From Tistrella bauzanensis (GTDB taxonomy: Bacteria; Pseudomonadota; Alphaproteobacteria; Tistrellales; Tistrellaceae): a stretch of 52,551 bases of DNA. Below the pieces are notes generated by a model. That model had not been told where the DNA came from, made no database searches, and saw nothing but the letters and a program-made list of their open reading frames with translations. Positions 46,199-52,551 of the stretch are shown here, piece after piece; position 1 is the first letter of the stretch, and every line of letters starts with the position of its first letter. The translations under genes were made by a program, and so were the position numbers. The stretch is from positions 1-52,551 of the forward strand of contig NZ_BMDZ01000040.1 of assembly GCF_014636235.1 (NCBI RefSeq). The letters run 5' to 3'.

Positions 46199-47509
46199 TC
46201 AGCGGGTCATGGCGCCATAGACACCATGGCGGATGATCGCCCGATAGGGTTCGCGCTGGGTGACGCTCTGCATCATGTACACCACCAGCAGCTTTTCGCG
46301 GGGATCGATCCAGAAATAGGTGCCGGCATAGCCGCCCCAATACAGATCGCCCGTGCTGCCCGGCCACGCGCCGTCATCGCCGCGCCGCACCGCGAAGCCC
46401 AGGCCGAAGCCATAGCCCAGATGGGCCAGCCCGCCGGTGTTGATGTCGGGGGTCAGGTGATCGGCGGTCATCAACTGCACGCTGTTGGGGCTCAGCACCC
46501 GTTTGCCATCCAGACTGCCGCCGTTCAGGATCATGCGCAGAAACCGCAGATAATCGGCGGTGGTGCCATACATGCCGCCGCCGCCCGACAGGAAGGCGTC
46601 GGGATGGGCGGGGTCCAGCAGCTCCGGCACCTTGTTGCCGAACGCGGCTTCAGGGTCGGCGCCGGCCACGCGGCCGCGCAGTTGTTCCGGAACGTGGAAC
46701 ATGGTCTCGGTCATGCCCAGCGGCTCCAGCACCCGCTCGCGGACGATCTGGTCCAGCGGCTGGCCGGCAGCCACCTCCATCACCCGGCCCAGCAGATCGG
46801 TCGACCGGCTGTATTCCCACAACGTCCCCGGTTCCGCCACCAGCGGCAGCCCGGCCAGCTTGGCCGCCAGCCCCTCATTGGTGTGGTCCCACAAATGGGT
46901 GCCGGCGGCCAGATACCGGCTCTTGATCGCCGATTTTCCGAACACGCCATAAGTCAGGCCGCTGGTGTGGCGCATCAGGTCGCGCACGGTCATCACCCGT
47001 TGGGCGGCAGTGGTTTCCACCGCGGGCTTGCCATCGGCGCCCGCGACCTCCCGGCCGACCTGCATCTGCGCGAAGTCGGGCAGATACAACGACACCGGCG
47101 CCGCCAGCGCCAGCTTGCCATCTTCCATCAGGCTCAACGCCGCCGCCGACACGATCGGCTTGGTCATCGAATACAGCCGGAAGATGGCGTCATCGGTCAT
47201 TGCCGCGCCGGCGGCACGATCGCGCCAGCCCACCGCCCGCTGCTGCACCAGAATACCATCGCGCTCAACCGCCAGCACGGCGCCCGGAATGCGCCCGGCC
47301 TCGGCATCGGCGGCCAGCCGGTCGGCCAGGGCGTTCAGCCGCGCCGCATCGAACCCGGCCGCGGCCGCATCGCCGGTCTCGGCCGCGACGGCGGCCATGG
47401 TCAGGTGCATGGAATTGGGGGCAAGCCCCGCGATCAGGCCGGCTGTCAGCACGGCGAAGGCTGCGCGGCGCAACCTCTGGCCGGCGGGCCGGCGGATGTC
47501 TGTGGTCAT
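46199..47509 (-). CDS. Exported serine hydrolase of the class C beta-lactamase/EstB family
   Basis: About 436 residues. The N-terminal signal peptide (RRAAFAVLTAGLIAGLAP...) leads into the beta-lactamase-fold domain. The nucleophile motif is SMTK (S117-K120 counting from the ATG at 47518), with LRHTSGLTYG, then YSRSTDLLGRVMEVAAGQPL where Y is the second catalytic residue, and GGGGMYGTTADYLRFLRM. The third motif looks like WGGYAGTYFWIDP, as in esterases and D-aminopeptidases, so true beta-lactamase activity is unlikely. It lies on the same strand ahead of the OSBS/NSAR-like gene but is separated from it by a terminator. The start at 47509 or 47518 is uncertain. Confidence 0.88.
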   Translation of the reverse strand: MTTDIRRPAGQRLRRAAFAVLTAGLIAGLAPNSMHLTMAAVAAETGDAAAAGFDAARLNALADRLAADAEAGRIPGAVLAVERDGILVQQRAVGWRDRAAGAAMTDDAIFRLYSMTKPIVSAAALSLMEDGKLALAAPVSLYLPDFAQMQVGREVAGADGKPAVETTAAQRVMTVRDLMRHTSGLTYGVFGKSAIKSRYLAAGTHLWDHTNEGLAAKLAGLPLVAEPGTLWEYSRSTDLLGRVMEVAAGQPLDQIVRERVLEPLGMTETMFHVPEQLRGRVAGADPEAAFGNKVPELLDPAHPDAFLSGGGGMYGTTADYLRFLRMILNGGSLDGKRVLSPNSVQLMTADHLTPDINTGGLAHLGYGFGLGFAVRRGDDGAWPGSTGDLYWGGYAGTYFWIDPREKLLVVYMMQSVTQREPYRAIIRHGVYGAMTR

Positions 47510-47726
47510 GATCGGCATATCCGTCCCTGTGCCGCCCGGTCGGATGCCGGGCGATCGATGGTCTTTGGGCTGGGCGCCGATACCATGGCCAGCACGGGCC
47601 GAAGTTCGCGCGCCCCCATCGAATAGGACGTCAGTTGCTGCCCACGGTCAACGCGCGGGCGTGGCCGATCCGCGCTGCGGAACGCGCCGGTGGAAATCTC
47701 CGGATATGCATCGGCTGAACCGGCGC

Positions 47727-47760
47727 ATCGACAGGATCGGCGTATCGACAGGATCGGCGT
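47727..47760. repeat. 17-bp exact tandem repeat at the Nudix gene end
   Basis: ATCGACAGGATCGGCGT occurs at 47727-47743 and again at 47744-47760. The last base is the first of the minus-strand Nudix stop codon. Confidence 0.85.
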
Positions 47761-48224
47761 CAGGCACCGGGCCGCGTTGCGGCGATCAGCGCCGCCACGT
47801 CGCGGCACAGCGGATCGGGCAGCCGGTCGGGATCGGCCCACACCGCATCTGCGGCATCATCGCCAGCGCGCAGCACGCCCGACACGGCTTTCAGCATCAC
47901 GGCGACCAGCACGAAATGATGCTCCGGCACGTCGCCGGCCCCCTCGGCCACCTCCAGCACCGCCACCGGCTGCGGGACCGGGCTCGCGGCCTGATCGGCC
48001 AGCAGACCGGTCTCCTCGGCCAGTTCGCGCGCCGCCGCCGCGACCAGACCTTCCCCCCAATGCACCCGGCCACCGGGAAAGCCCCAATGCCCGGCCTGCG
48101 GCGGATTGGCGCGCAGCACCAGCGCCACGCGGCCCCGCCGCCAGGCGATGGCAATCACGCCAACGCCCGGCATCCGTGGCTGCGCGGCAGGCGTGAGGAG
48201 GTCTTGCGGCGTGGTCCCGGTCAC
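47760..48224 (-). CDS. Nudix hydrolase
   Basis: A 154-residue protein with a complete Nudix box at residues 52-74 (G-x5-E-x7-REL-x-EE-x-GL, GRVHWGEG...RELAEETGL). It begins PRMPGVGVIAIAWRRGRVALVLRANPPQAGHWGFPGG, close to ADP-ribose or 8-oxo-dGTP type family members. It hydrolyses a nucleoside diphosphate linked to another group; the substrate is not given by sequence. The C-terminal LIAATRPGA ends at a tandem repeat. It follows the TetR gene on the same strand after a short gap. Confidence 0.92.
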   Translation of the reverse strand: MTGTTPQDLLTPAAQPRMPGVGVIAIAWRRGRVALVLRANPPQAGHWGFPGGRVHWGEGLVAAAARELAEETGLLADQAASPVPQPVAVLEVAEGAGDVPEHHFVLVAVMLKAVSGVLRAGDDAADAVWADPDRLPDPLCRDVAALIAATRPGA

Positions 48225-48266
48225 GTGCGGCGGTCAATCCGGCTGGAGCGCGCTGCGTCGCGGGTC

Positions 48267-48944
48267 TCAGGGCGCCAGGCGGGCCAGCAAGTCCTGAGTA
48301 TAGCGTTCCAGCAGCGGTTCGGCGCTGCCGCCCAGTGCATTCAGCCGATGGGTGCAGTCGCAGATCAGCAGGCCCATCACATAGCTGAACGTCTGACAGA
48401 TTTCCATACGCCGGGCCTCGGCGTCCAGCCCGCCATAAGCCGCGATGGCATCGCCGATCACGTCCAGCACCTGTGCCAGCCGCCGGTTCAGCTTGCGATC
48501 CAGTTCCGGCGTCAGGCCGGCGGGCTTCAGGCCGTGATACAGATACAGGCCCAGCGTCAGGTCATCGGGCCGGCTGCGGTAATACGCGAAATAGCTGCGG
48601 ATAGCCGTGGCGACCCGGGCGCGCGGGTCGCCGGCGCGGCCGACCGCGTCCTCGATATGCAGGCGCAGCGAATTCAGGCTGTCGGACAGCACCGCCGCGT
48701 ACAGCTCTTCCTTGTTGCGGAAATAGGGATAGATGGCGCCGGTCGTGCAGCCGGCGGCGGCGGCGATGCCACGCATCGACGTGCCTTCAAGGCCCGCCTC
48801 GGCGAACACGGTACGGGCGGCGTCGACGATGATCTGCCGCTTCAGGGCCCGGACGGCGGCATCGCGGGCCATGCGGGGGCGGACGGCAGGCGCCGGTCCG
48901 CGGACGGGCAGTTGTTGGGTGGGCGGTGTATGGCTGAGCATCAT
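48267..48944 (-). CDS. TetR/AcrR-family transcriptional regulator
   Basis: About 225 residues from the ATG at 48944. The helix-turn-helix spans RQIIVDAARTVFAEAGLEGTSMRGIAAAAGCTTGAIYPYFRNKEELYAAV, and a ligand-binding helical domain follows. A disordered Pro/Arg-rich N-terminal tail precedes the HTH. The region upstream holds a 15-bp tandem repeat that could be its own operator. The nearest gene downstream is the Nudix hydrolase, 42 bases away, so the two may be cotranscribed. The target genes are not evident. Confidence 0.9.
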   Translation of the reverse strand: MMLSHTPPTQQLPVRGPAPAVRPRMARDAAVRALKRQIIVDAARTVFAEAGLEGTSMRGIAAAAGCTTGAIYPYFRNKEELYAAVLSDSLNSLRLHIEDAVGRAGDPRARVATAIRSYFAYYRSRPDDLTLGLYLYHGLKPAGLTPELDRKLNRRLAQVLDVIGDAIAAYGGLDAEARRMEICQTFSYVMGLLICDCTHRLNALGGSAEPLLERYTQDLLARLAP

Positions 48945-49054
48945 CTTCAGGATCCCCCCTGTGCCGGCCACCGCTCAAAAGGGTGTCCGGCAACCGGATC
49001 GCGATGTACCAGGCCCGGTTCATCCGGGCTCCGGTCGCGTCCATGGTGTCTTAT

Positions 49055-49084
49055 GGTATGGTTACGGTTGGTATGGTTACGGTG
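49055..49084. repeat. 15-bp tandem repeat upstream of the tetR gene
   Basis: GGTATGGTTACGGTT (49055-49069) is followed by GGTATGGTTACGGTG (49070-49084), 14 of 15 identical. It lies about 110 bases upstream of the TetR start. Confidence 0.8.
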
Positions 49085-49109
49085 CGGCAGGCCGCTCCGC
49101 CCGGTATGA

Positions 49110-49181
49110 TCAGGCGGCGATGGCGGTCTGCGGCGGCGTCGGCAGCAGTGCCGGCCCCGGCTTCAGGGACATGTCGGTCAT
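49110..49181 (-). CDS. Possible 23-residue peptide
   Basis: A short minus-strand frame MTDMSLKPGPALLPTPPQTAIAA starts nine bases after a clear GAGGAG site. The sequence is Pro-rich with no signal peptide and I recognise no family. The ribosome-binding site is the main support. It may be a leader peptide or chance. Confidence 0.2.
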   Translation of the reverse strand: MTDMSLKPGPALLPTPPQTAIAA

Positions 49182-49288
49182 CAGCAGGCGCTCCTCGGCA
49201 GGCGGACCCTGTCGGGCGGGTGATGCCCCAGGGTTTCTGGTTATGAGGAAAAGCCTACCCGATACGCAATCTCCTGTTCCCCCGCGCG

Positions 49289-49317
49289 TTGACAGACGCA
49301 TCTTTCAAGATCATGAT
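49289..49317 (+). promoter_or_regulatory. Candidate sigma-70 promoter for the Crp/Fnr gene
   Basis: TTGACA at 49289-49294 and CATGAT at 49312-49317, 17 bases apart, about 170 bases before the coding start. The -35 is perfect; the -10 matches at four of six positions. Confidence 0.35.
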
Positions 49318-49486
49318 AAGATTGCCGGGTTGTAACCTCTGATTCATTCAACCCGCCCCGCGCCCGCACCGGCCAGCCGGCCGCCCCGCCCTGACCGCAT
49401 GGCCTGTCGCGCGATCTTCTGGCGCAGCCGGCCGCGCTGCGGTTATCCTTGAATGACCCGTCAAGGGCCAGCAGACAAGGGATGCC

Positions 49487-50167
49487 ATGCTCTCTGAAGC
49501 GAAGTTCCAGACCGTCGCTCACTGGGCACAGGATCTGAGCGAGGCCGATCGCGATCTCGCCCGCCGGAACATGTCTGAAAAGCTGCTGCCCAAGGGTGCC
49601 TATCTGCTGCACGAGAACGACCATGTCGATGCGTGGTTCGGGGTGATCGATGGTCTGCTCAAGATCTGCGTCGTGGCCGAGAACGGCGAGGCGATCACGC
49701 TGACCGGCATTTCCAGCAGCGGCTGGGTGGGCGAAGGCTCGGTGATCAAGAACGAGCCCCGGCGCTATGACGTCGTGGCCCTGCGCGACACCCGCATCGC
49801 GCTGCTGAACGGCCGCACATTCCGCTGGCTGATGGACAACAGCCCACCCTTCAACAAATTTCTCGTCCGTCAATTGAACGAGCGCCTGGGCCAGTTCATC
49901 GCCTTTCTGGGCTATGGCCGGCTGCTCGACCCCACAGAACGTCTTGCGCGATCTGTCGCCTGGCTGTTCAATCCGATACTCAGTCCGAACAACCAGCTCC
50001 AGCTCGGCATCTCGCAGGAGGAAATCGGGCTGATCTCGGGCATGTCCCGCCAGACGGCGAGCAAGGCGCTGCGCCAGTTGCAGGCCGAAGGGCTGCTGCG
50101 CCTTCAGCACGGCCGGATCGAGATCCTCGATCTGGACGGGCTCGGCCATTATGGCAGCACGCTCTGA
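49487..50167 (+). CDS. Crp/Fnr-family transcriptional regulator
   Basis: A 226-residue protein. A cyclic-nucleotide-binding-fold domain covers about residues 30-125 (LLPKGAYLLHENDHVDAWFGVIDGLLKICVVAENGEAITLTGISSSGWVGEGSVIKNEP). A dimerisation helix and a Crp-type helix-turn-helix follow (LGISQEEIGLISGMSRQTASKALRQLQAEGLL). It has no N-terminal cysteine cluster, so it is not an oxygen-sensing FNR. The RxS pattern of cAMP binding is not obvious either. It precedes the halohydrin dehalogenase-like gene by 113 bases on the same strand and may control it. Confidence 0.9.
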   Translation: MLSEAKFQTVAHWAQDLSEADRDLARRNMSEKLLPKGAYLLHENDHVDAWFGVIDGLLKICVVAENGEAITLTGISSSGWVGEGSVIKNEPRRYDVVALRDTRIALLNGRTFRWLMDNSPPFNKFLVRQLNERLGQFIAFLGYGRLLDPTERLARSVAWLFNPILSPNNQLQLGISQEEIGLISGMSRQTASKALRQLQAEGLLRLQHGRIEILDLDGLGHYGSTL

Positions 50168-50280
50168 CCGCCCTGGTCGCACGGCCCCCTGGCCGCACGA
50201 CCCGCTGACCGTCCTGGCCCATCGGCAATCCGGCAGCCAAGACCGGACCCGCCGGCGCATCGTTTTGAGGAAACGTCCTG

Positions 50281-51027
50281 ATGACCACCACATCCGCGGC
50301 CGGCAAGGTCGCCCTCGTCACGAACGTGACCAAATATGCCGGCAGCCCGGCGGCGGCGGCACTCGCGGCCGATGGCTGGCAGGTGCTGGCGCATGACGCG
50401 TCCTTCACCGACAAGGCGGCCCGCGACGGCTGGATGGCCGACAATGCCGGCATGACCGCGCTTGAGGCCCAGGCGCCCGATGCGGTGATCGCCGAGGCGG
50501 TGGAACGGGGCGGGCGGATCGACGGCATCGTGTCGAACGACGCTTATCCGGCAGTCCGCCGCCGGATCGAGGAAACCGAGACCGATGCCTTCCGCGAGAT
50601 GATGGAGGCGCTGGCGATCTATCCCTTCGCGCTGGCCTCGGCGGCGGCGGCGCGGATGAAGCCTCAAGGCTCGGGCTCGATGGTGTTCGTCACCTCGGCA
50701 TCGCCGCGCCGGCCCTATCCGGGTTTCGCCATGTATGCCACCGCGCGCTCCGCCTCGACAGGGCTTGCCAAGGCACTGGCCAATGAACTCGCCCCCCACG
50801 GCATCCGGGTGAACGCGGTCGCGCCGAATTTCCTCTACAGCGAAACCTATTACCCGCGCGCCAAGTGGATCGACGACCCGGCCGGCGCCGCCAAGGTCCG
50901 CGAGATGGTCCCGATCGGCCGGCTCGGCCAGCCTGAGGAGATCGGCGCGCTGATCGCCTTCCTGCTCTCCGACAAGGCCGGCTTCGTGGTCGGCGAAACC
51001 GTGGGCTTCACCGGCGGCTGGCCGTAA
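50281..51027 (+). CDS. Halohydrin dehalogenase-like protein (SDR-derived)
   Basis: The 248-residue protein has an SDR fold but carries both motifs that define halohydrin dehalogenases. These are T-x4-[FY]-x-G at T14-Y19-G21 (TNVTKYAG), which replaces the glycine-rich NAD(P) motif, and S-x12-Y-x3-R at S139-Y152-R156. It resembles HheC from memory: VTNV near the start, LAHDASF, VSNDAYP, EALAIYPFAL, VFVTSASP, NALAPNFLYSETYY-like spacing (VAPNFLYSETYYP). Such enzymes convert vicinal halohydrins to epoxides and open epoxides with anions, without cofactor. It follows a Crp/Fnr gene and ends at a strong terminator. A plain SDR is excluded by Arg in place of Lys. Confidence 0.85.
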   Translation: MTTTSAAGKVALVTNVTKYAGSPAAAALAADGWQVLAHDASFTDKAARDGWMADNAGMTALEAQAPDAVIAEAVERGGRIDGIVSNDAYPAVRRRIEETETDAFREMMEALAIYPFALASAAAARMKPQGSGSMVFVTSASPRRPYPGFAMYATARSASTGLAKALANELAPHGIRVNAVAPNFLYSETYYPRAKWIDDPAGAAKVREMVPIGRLGQPEEIGALIAFLLSDKAGFVVGETVGFTGGWP

Positions 51028-51070
51028 CCGCCGCCGGCAATATACGCCTGCACCCGTCCTTGCCTGCTCC

Positions 51071-51110
51071 CATCCCGTCCTGCCCGCCAGATGGCGGGCA
51101 GGACGGGATG
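51071..51110. terminator. Bidirectional terminator after the halohydrin dehalogenase-like gene
   Basis: CATCCCGTCCTGCCCGCCA (51071-51089) pairs perfectly over 19 bases with 51092-51110, around GA. It lies between convergent genes, 43 bases after one stop and 5 before the other. Confidence 0.85.
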
Positions 51111-51115
51111 TGCGA

Positions 51116-52198
51116 TCAGCGATACACCGCCACATCGTCATACGTCACCAGGCCCGACACAGAGCCGGCGCTGTCATTGCGCAGGGCGATATCGCCGCCG
51201 GCGGTGACATACAGTGCCAGCGTCGTCGCCGGCGCCAGGTCGTGCAGAGTGACAGTCGTCGCGGCCTGCGCCTTCATGGCCCGCACCACATGCGACAGGG
51301 TGCCGCCGGCGCTGCGGGCGGCGATGGTGCCGGTCCAGCCGGCCGGGATCTGATCGGCGGTCCACAGCGTGGTGCTGGTGTCGGCGGTCAGAATGACGCT
51401 GCGCCGTGCCGGCAGCCAGCCGCTGGCGGTGCCTGCCGCCAGGATGGCATCGGGCGCCCGGGCGACGATGCCGCGCTGATCGCCAACCCGGGTCATGCTG
51501 ATCTGGTTCAGCATGGCCGCGCGCATGGCAGGGGCCAGCAACCGGTTGACCGGCAGGCTGAATGTGCCGGCCGCGAGGTGGTTGCGTTCCACCGGGCTGT
51601 GCACGGCGCTGACCGTGCCCACCGGCACGCCATCCAGCGTCACCGTATCGGACACGGCGAACCCGTTCACCGATGGCCGCAGCATCAGAAGCCCGCTGCT
51701 GCTGTCGACAGTGGACCACAGCACCGTGCCGATGCCGCCCGATGCGCTGGCAACCGTGTCGCCCTCGATCGGCCAGCCCGCGCCCGGCGCCCGATCGATC
51801 AGCAGTGGCACGGCAGCCTCCATCACGTCATTGACGCTGCTGCCGCGCGTGGTTTCCACCAGGATGCGGTTGTTCTGGCGCGGGATTGTCGCCAGATCGC
51901 GGCCGGTGTCGCCCAGGGCCAGGGCACCCAGCGCCCCGCCAGTGGCCGGCCCCATATCGATCAGTCGAACCGCAGTACCGGTGAACGACACCCGCACGGT
52001 CGAATCGGATGCCATGCACGACACCACCGAGCCGATGATCCGGTTGTCCGGGTTCACGATCACCGCGTCAATATCCGCCGAGCCGCCCAGAAGCTCGATC
52101 GCGCCCGACATCGTGCCGGTCAGCGGCACCGGCGGTGTGCCATGATAGACATATTCGCGGGTCGTCAGGCCGGCGTCATAGGCGACCAGCCCGGTCAT
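51116..52198 (-). CDS. Conserved protein of unknown function, beta-rich
   Basis: A protein of about 360 residues from the ATG at 52198, which overlaps the stop of the upstream gene as ATGA. It is rich in Thr, Val, Ala and Gly with alternating hydrophobic stretches, which suggests beta structure. There is no signal peptide or membrane helix. The C-terminal 60 residues (TTVTLHDLAPATTLALYVTAGGDIALRN) look like a jelly-roll or fibronectin-like strand pattern. I recognise no family. A phage-tail or surface-adhesin relationship is possible but unsupported. Third-position G/C bias supports coding. Confidence 0.7.
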   Translation of the reverse strand: MTGLVAYDAGLTTREYVYHGTPPVPLTGTMSGAIELLGGSADIDAVIVNPDNRIIGSVVSCMASDSTVRVSFTGTAVRLIDMGPATGGALGALALGDTGRDLATIPRQNNRILVETTRGSSVNDVMEAAVPLLIDRAPGAGWPIEGDTVASASGGIGTVLWSTVDSSSGLLMLRPSVNGFAVSDTVTLDGVPVGTVSAVHSPVERNHLAAGTFSLPVNRLLAPAMRAAMLNQISMTRVGDQRGIVARAPDAILAAGTASGWLPARRSVILTADTSTTLWTADQIPAGWTGTIAARSAGGTLSHVVRAMKAQAATTVTLHDLAPATTLALYVTAGGDIALRNDSAGSVSGLVTYDDVAVYR

Positions 52199-52548
52199 GC
52201 GCACACCCCGCTGCCGTCTGCCACCGCCGGATCGATGCTCTGCAGCACCCGAACCAACCGCGACACCCGCCGGGCGACCATGCCATTGACCAGCACATTG
52301 CGGATCGCCGCCTGATCGATGTCGCTGCGGCCGCCGCTTTCGCAGGAAATGGCGATGAACGCGTCCTCAATCCGCGCATCCGACACGATGACATCCTCGA
52401 CGCCGAACTGGAAGGTCAGTGCCTTGCCACCCCAGGGCAATCGGGTGAAACTGTGCGTGACAGAGCGGAAGGGGATGTCCCGGTCATTGTTGAAAAAGGG
52501 AGAGCGGCGTTGCTCGCCTTGAGCCGTTAGGCTCGGGGTGTCGAATCC
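52195..52548 (-). CDS. Protein of unknown function, start unresolved at window edge
   Basis: The minus-strand frame is open from 52548, just after a TGA at the very edge, to the stop at 52195. It reads ...SPFFNNDRDIPFRSVTHSFTRLPWGGKALTFQFGVEDVIVSDARIEDAFIAISCE... with good coding character from about 52500 on. The only start codon in frame is a TTG at 52440, which lies inside the part that looks coding, so the true start may be upstream of the window in another frame or the edge may hold an error. It is coupled to the next gene by an ATGA overlap. I recognise no family. Confidence 0.5.
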   Translation of the reverse strand, partial: GFDTPSLTAQGEQRRSPFFNNDRDIPFRSVTHSFTRLPWGGKALTFQFGVEDVIVSDARIEDAFIAISCESGGRSDIDQAAIRNVLVNGMVARRVSRLVRVLQSIDPAVADGSGVCA

Positions 52549-52551
52549 TCA

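Larger units (their letters stand above)
48945..49486. promoter_or_regulatory. Divergent region between tetR and crp/fnr genes
   Basis: About 540 bases. They contain a 15-bp tandem repeat (49055-49084) near the TetR gene and a possible 23-residue ORF on the minus strand (49110-49181). A promoter-like pair facing the Crp/Fnr gene is also present: TTGACA at 49289-49294 and CATGAT at 49312-49317 with 17-base spacing. Confidence 0.45.

Noticed and set aside
46199-47509. Antibiotic-resistance beta-lactamase
   Set aside because: SxxK is present, but the YxN and KTG motifs of class C beta-lactamases are not; esterase or peptidase relatives fit better.
46965-49109. 714-codon plus-strand frame across the hydrolase, Nudix and TetR genes
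   Set aside because: It spans three real minus-strand genes and an intergenic repeat; Ser/Arg/Ala composition is typical of high-GC antisense frames.
52500-52551. tRNA-like 3' end at the right edge (GTTAGGCTCGGGGTGTCGAATCC)
   Set aside because: The T-arm-like piece does not form a stable stem and no cloverleaf can be built to its left; it reads better as coding on the minus strand.

Overview
The window joins two kinds of DNA. From about 10.3 kb to the right edge it is a high-GC alphaproteobacterial chromosome with strong G/C preference at third codon positions. Its gene content (TRAP transporters, glnK-amtB, an aerobic B12 set, intracellular PhaZ, SCO1, gamma-domain FtsK) suggests a Rhodospirillales-type bacterium, possibly Tistrella-like. 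That genus is a guess from memory, not a search result.

Left region (1-10.3 kb): a genomic-island end abutting a tRNA-Gly(GCC) gene. It carries a copper/silver efflux cassette: a small Met/Cys/His-rich periplasmic protein, then TolC-type OMF, CusB and CusA. CusA keeps the three Met residues of E. coli CusA. An IS5-family element sits in the 5' end of the outer-membrane gene with a 4-bp target duplication. LysR fragments lie on both sides. A frameshifted gene with only the integrase arm-binding (DUF4102) domain lies next to the tRNA. The acceptor 3' strand of that tRNA no longer pairs, so the island junction seems to have broken it.

10.3-16.1 kb: an FAD monooxygenase diverges from a MarR regulator, followed by a TRAP transporter (dctQ, frameshifted dctM, DUF3237, dctP). 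16.2-19.4 kb: housekeeping genes (YbaK/ProX editing protein, YbbN-like thioredoxin, Lon-N-domain protein, Trm112, DUF971). 19.4-23.3 kb, minus strand: an MFS transporter disrupted by a 10-bp tandem duplication, an SDR with an atypical active site, and a UbiH-type hydroxylase. 23.6-25.5 kb: glnK-amtB with a sigma-54-like promoter and a strong terminator. 25.6-33 kb: DapC-like aminotransferase, ftsK, lolA, MATE pump, class I glutamine amidotransferase and an acidic unknown. 33-37 kb: AGCS symporter facing phaZ, then SCO1.

37.4-42.8 kb: cobalamin lower-ligand and nucleotide-loop assembly (cobD; minus-strand cobS-cobC-cobU with overlapping ends; divergent cobT), interrupted by a SYLF-domain lipid-binding protein. 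43-48.9 kb: a degenerate GGDEF protein, a PEP-mutase/ICL-family enzyme, an OSBS/NSAR-type enolase-superfamily enzyme, a class C beta-lactamase-fold hydrolase, a Nudix hydrolase and a TetR regulator. 49.5-52.5 kb: a Crp/Fnr regulator, then an SDR-like protein that carries both diagnostic motifs of halohydrin dehalogenases (cofactor-free C-halogen lyases), which is the most interesting gene here. Two coupled genes of unknown function close the window.

Several genes carry small frame-breaking changes (the DUF4102 gene, dctM, the MFS gene, perhaps a low-complexity ORF at 19.4-19.8 kb). Either this strain is losing functions or the assembly has indel errors; the MFS case, an exact tandem duplication, looks like real mutation.
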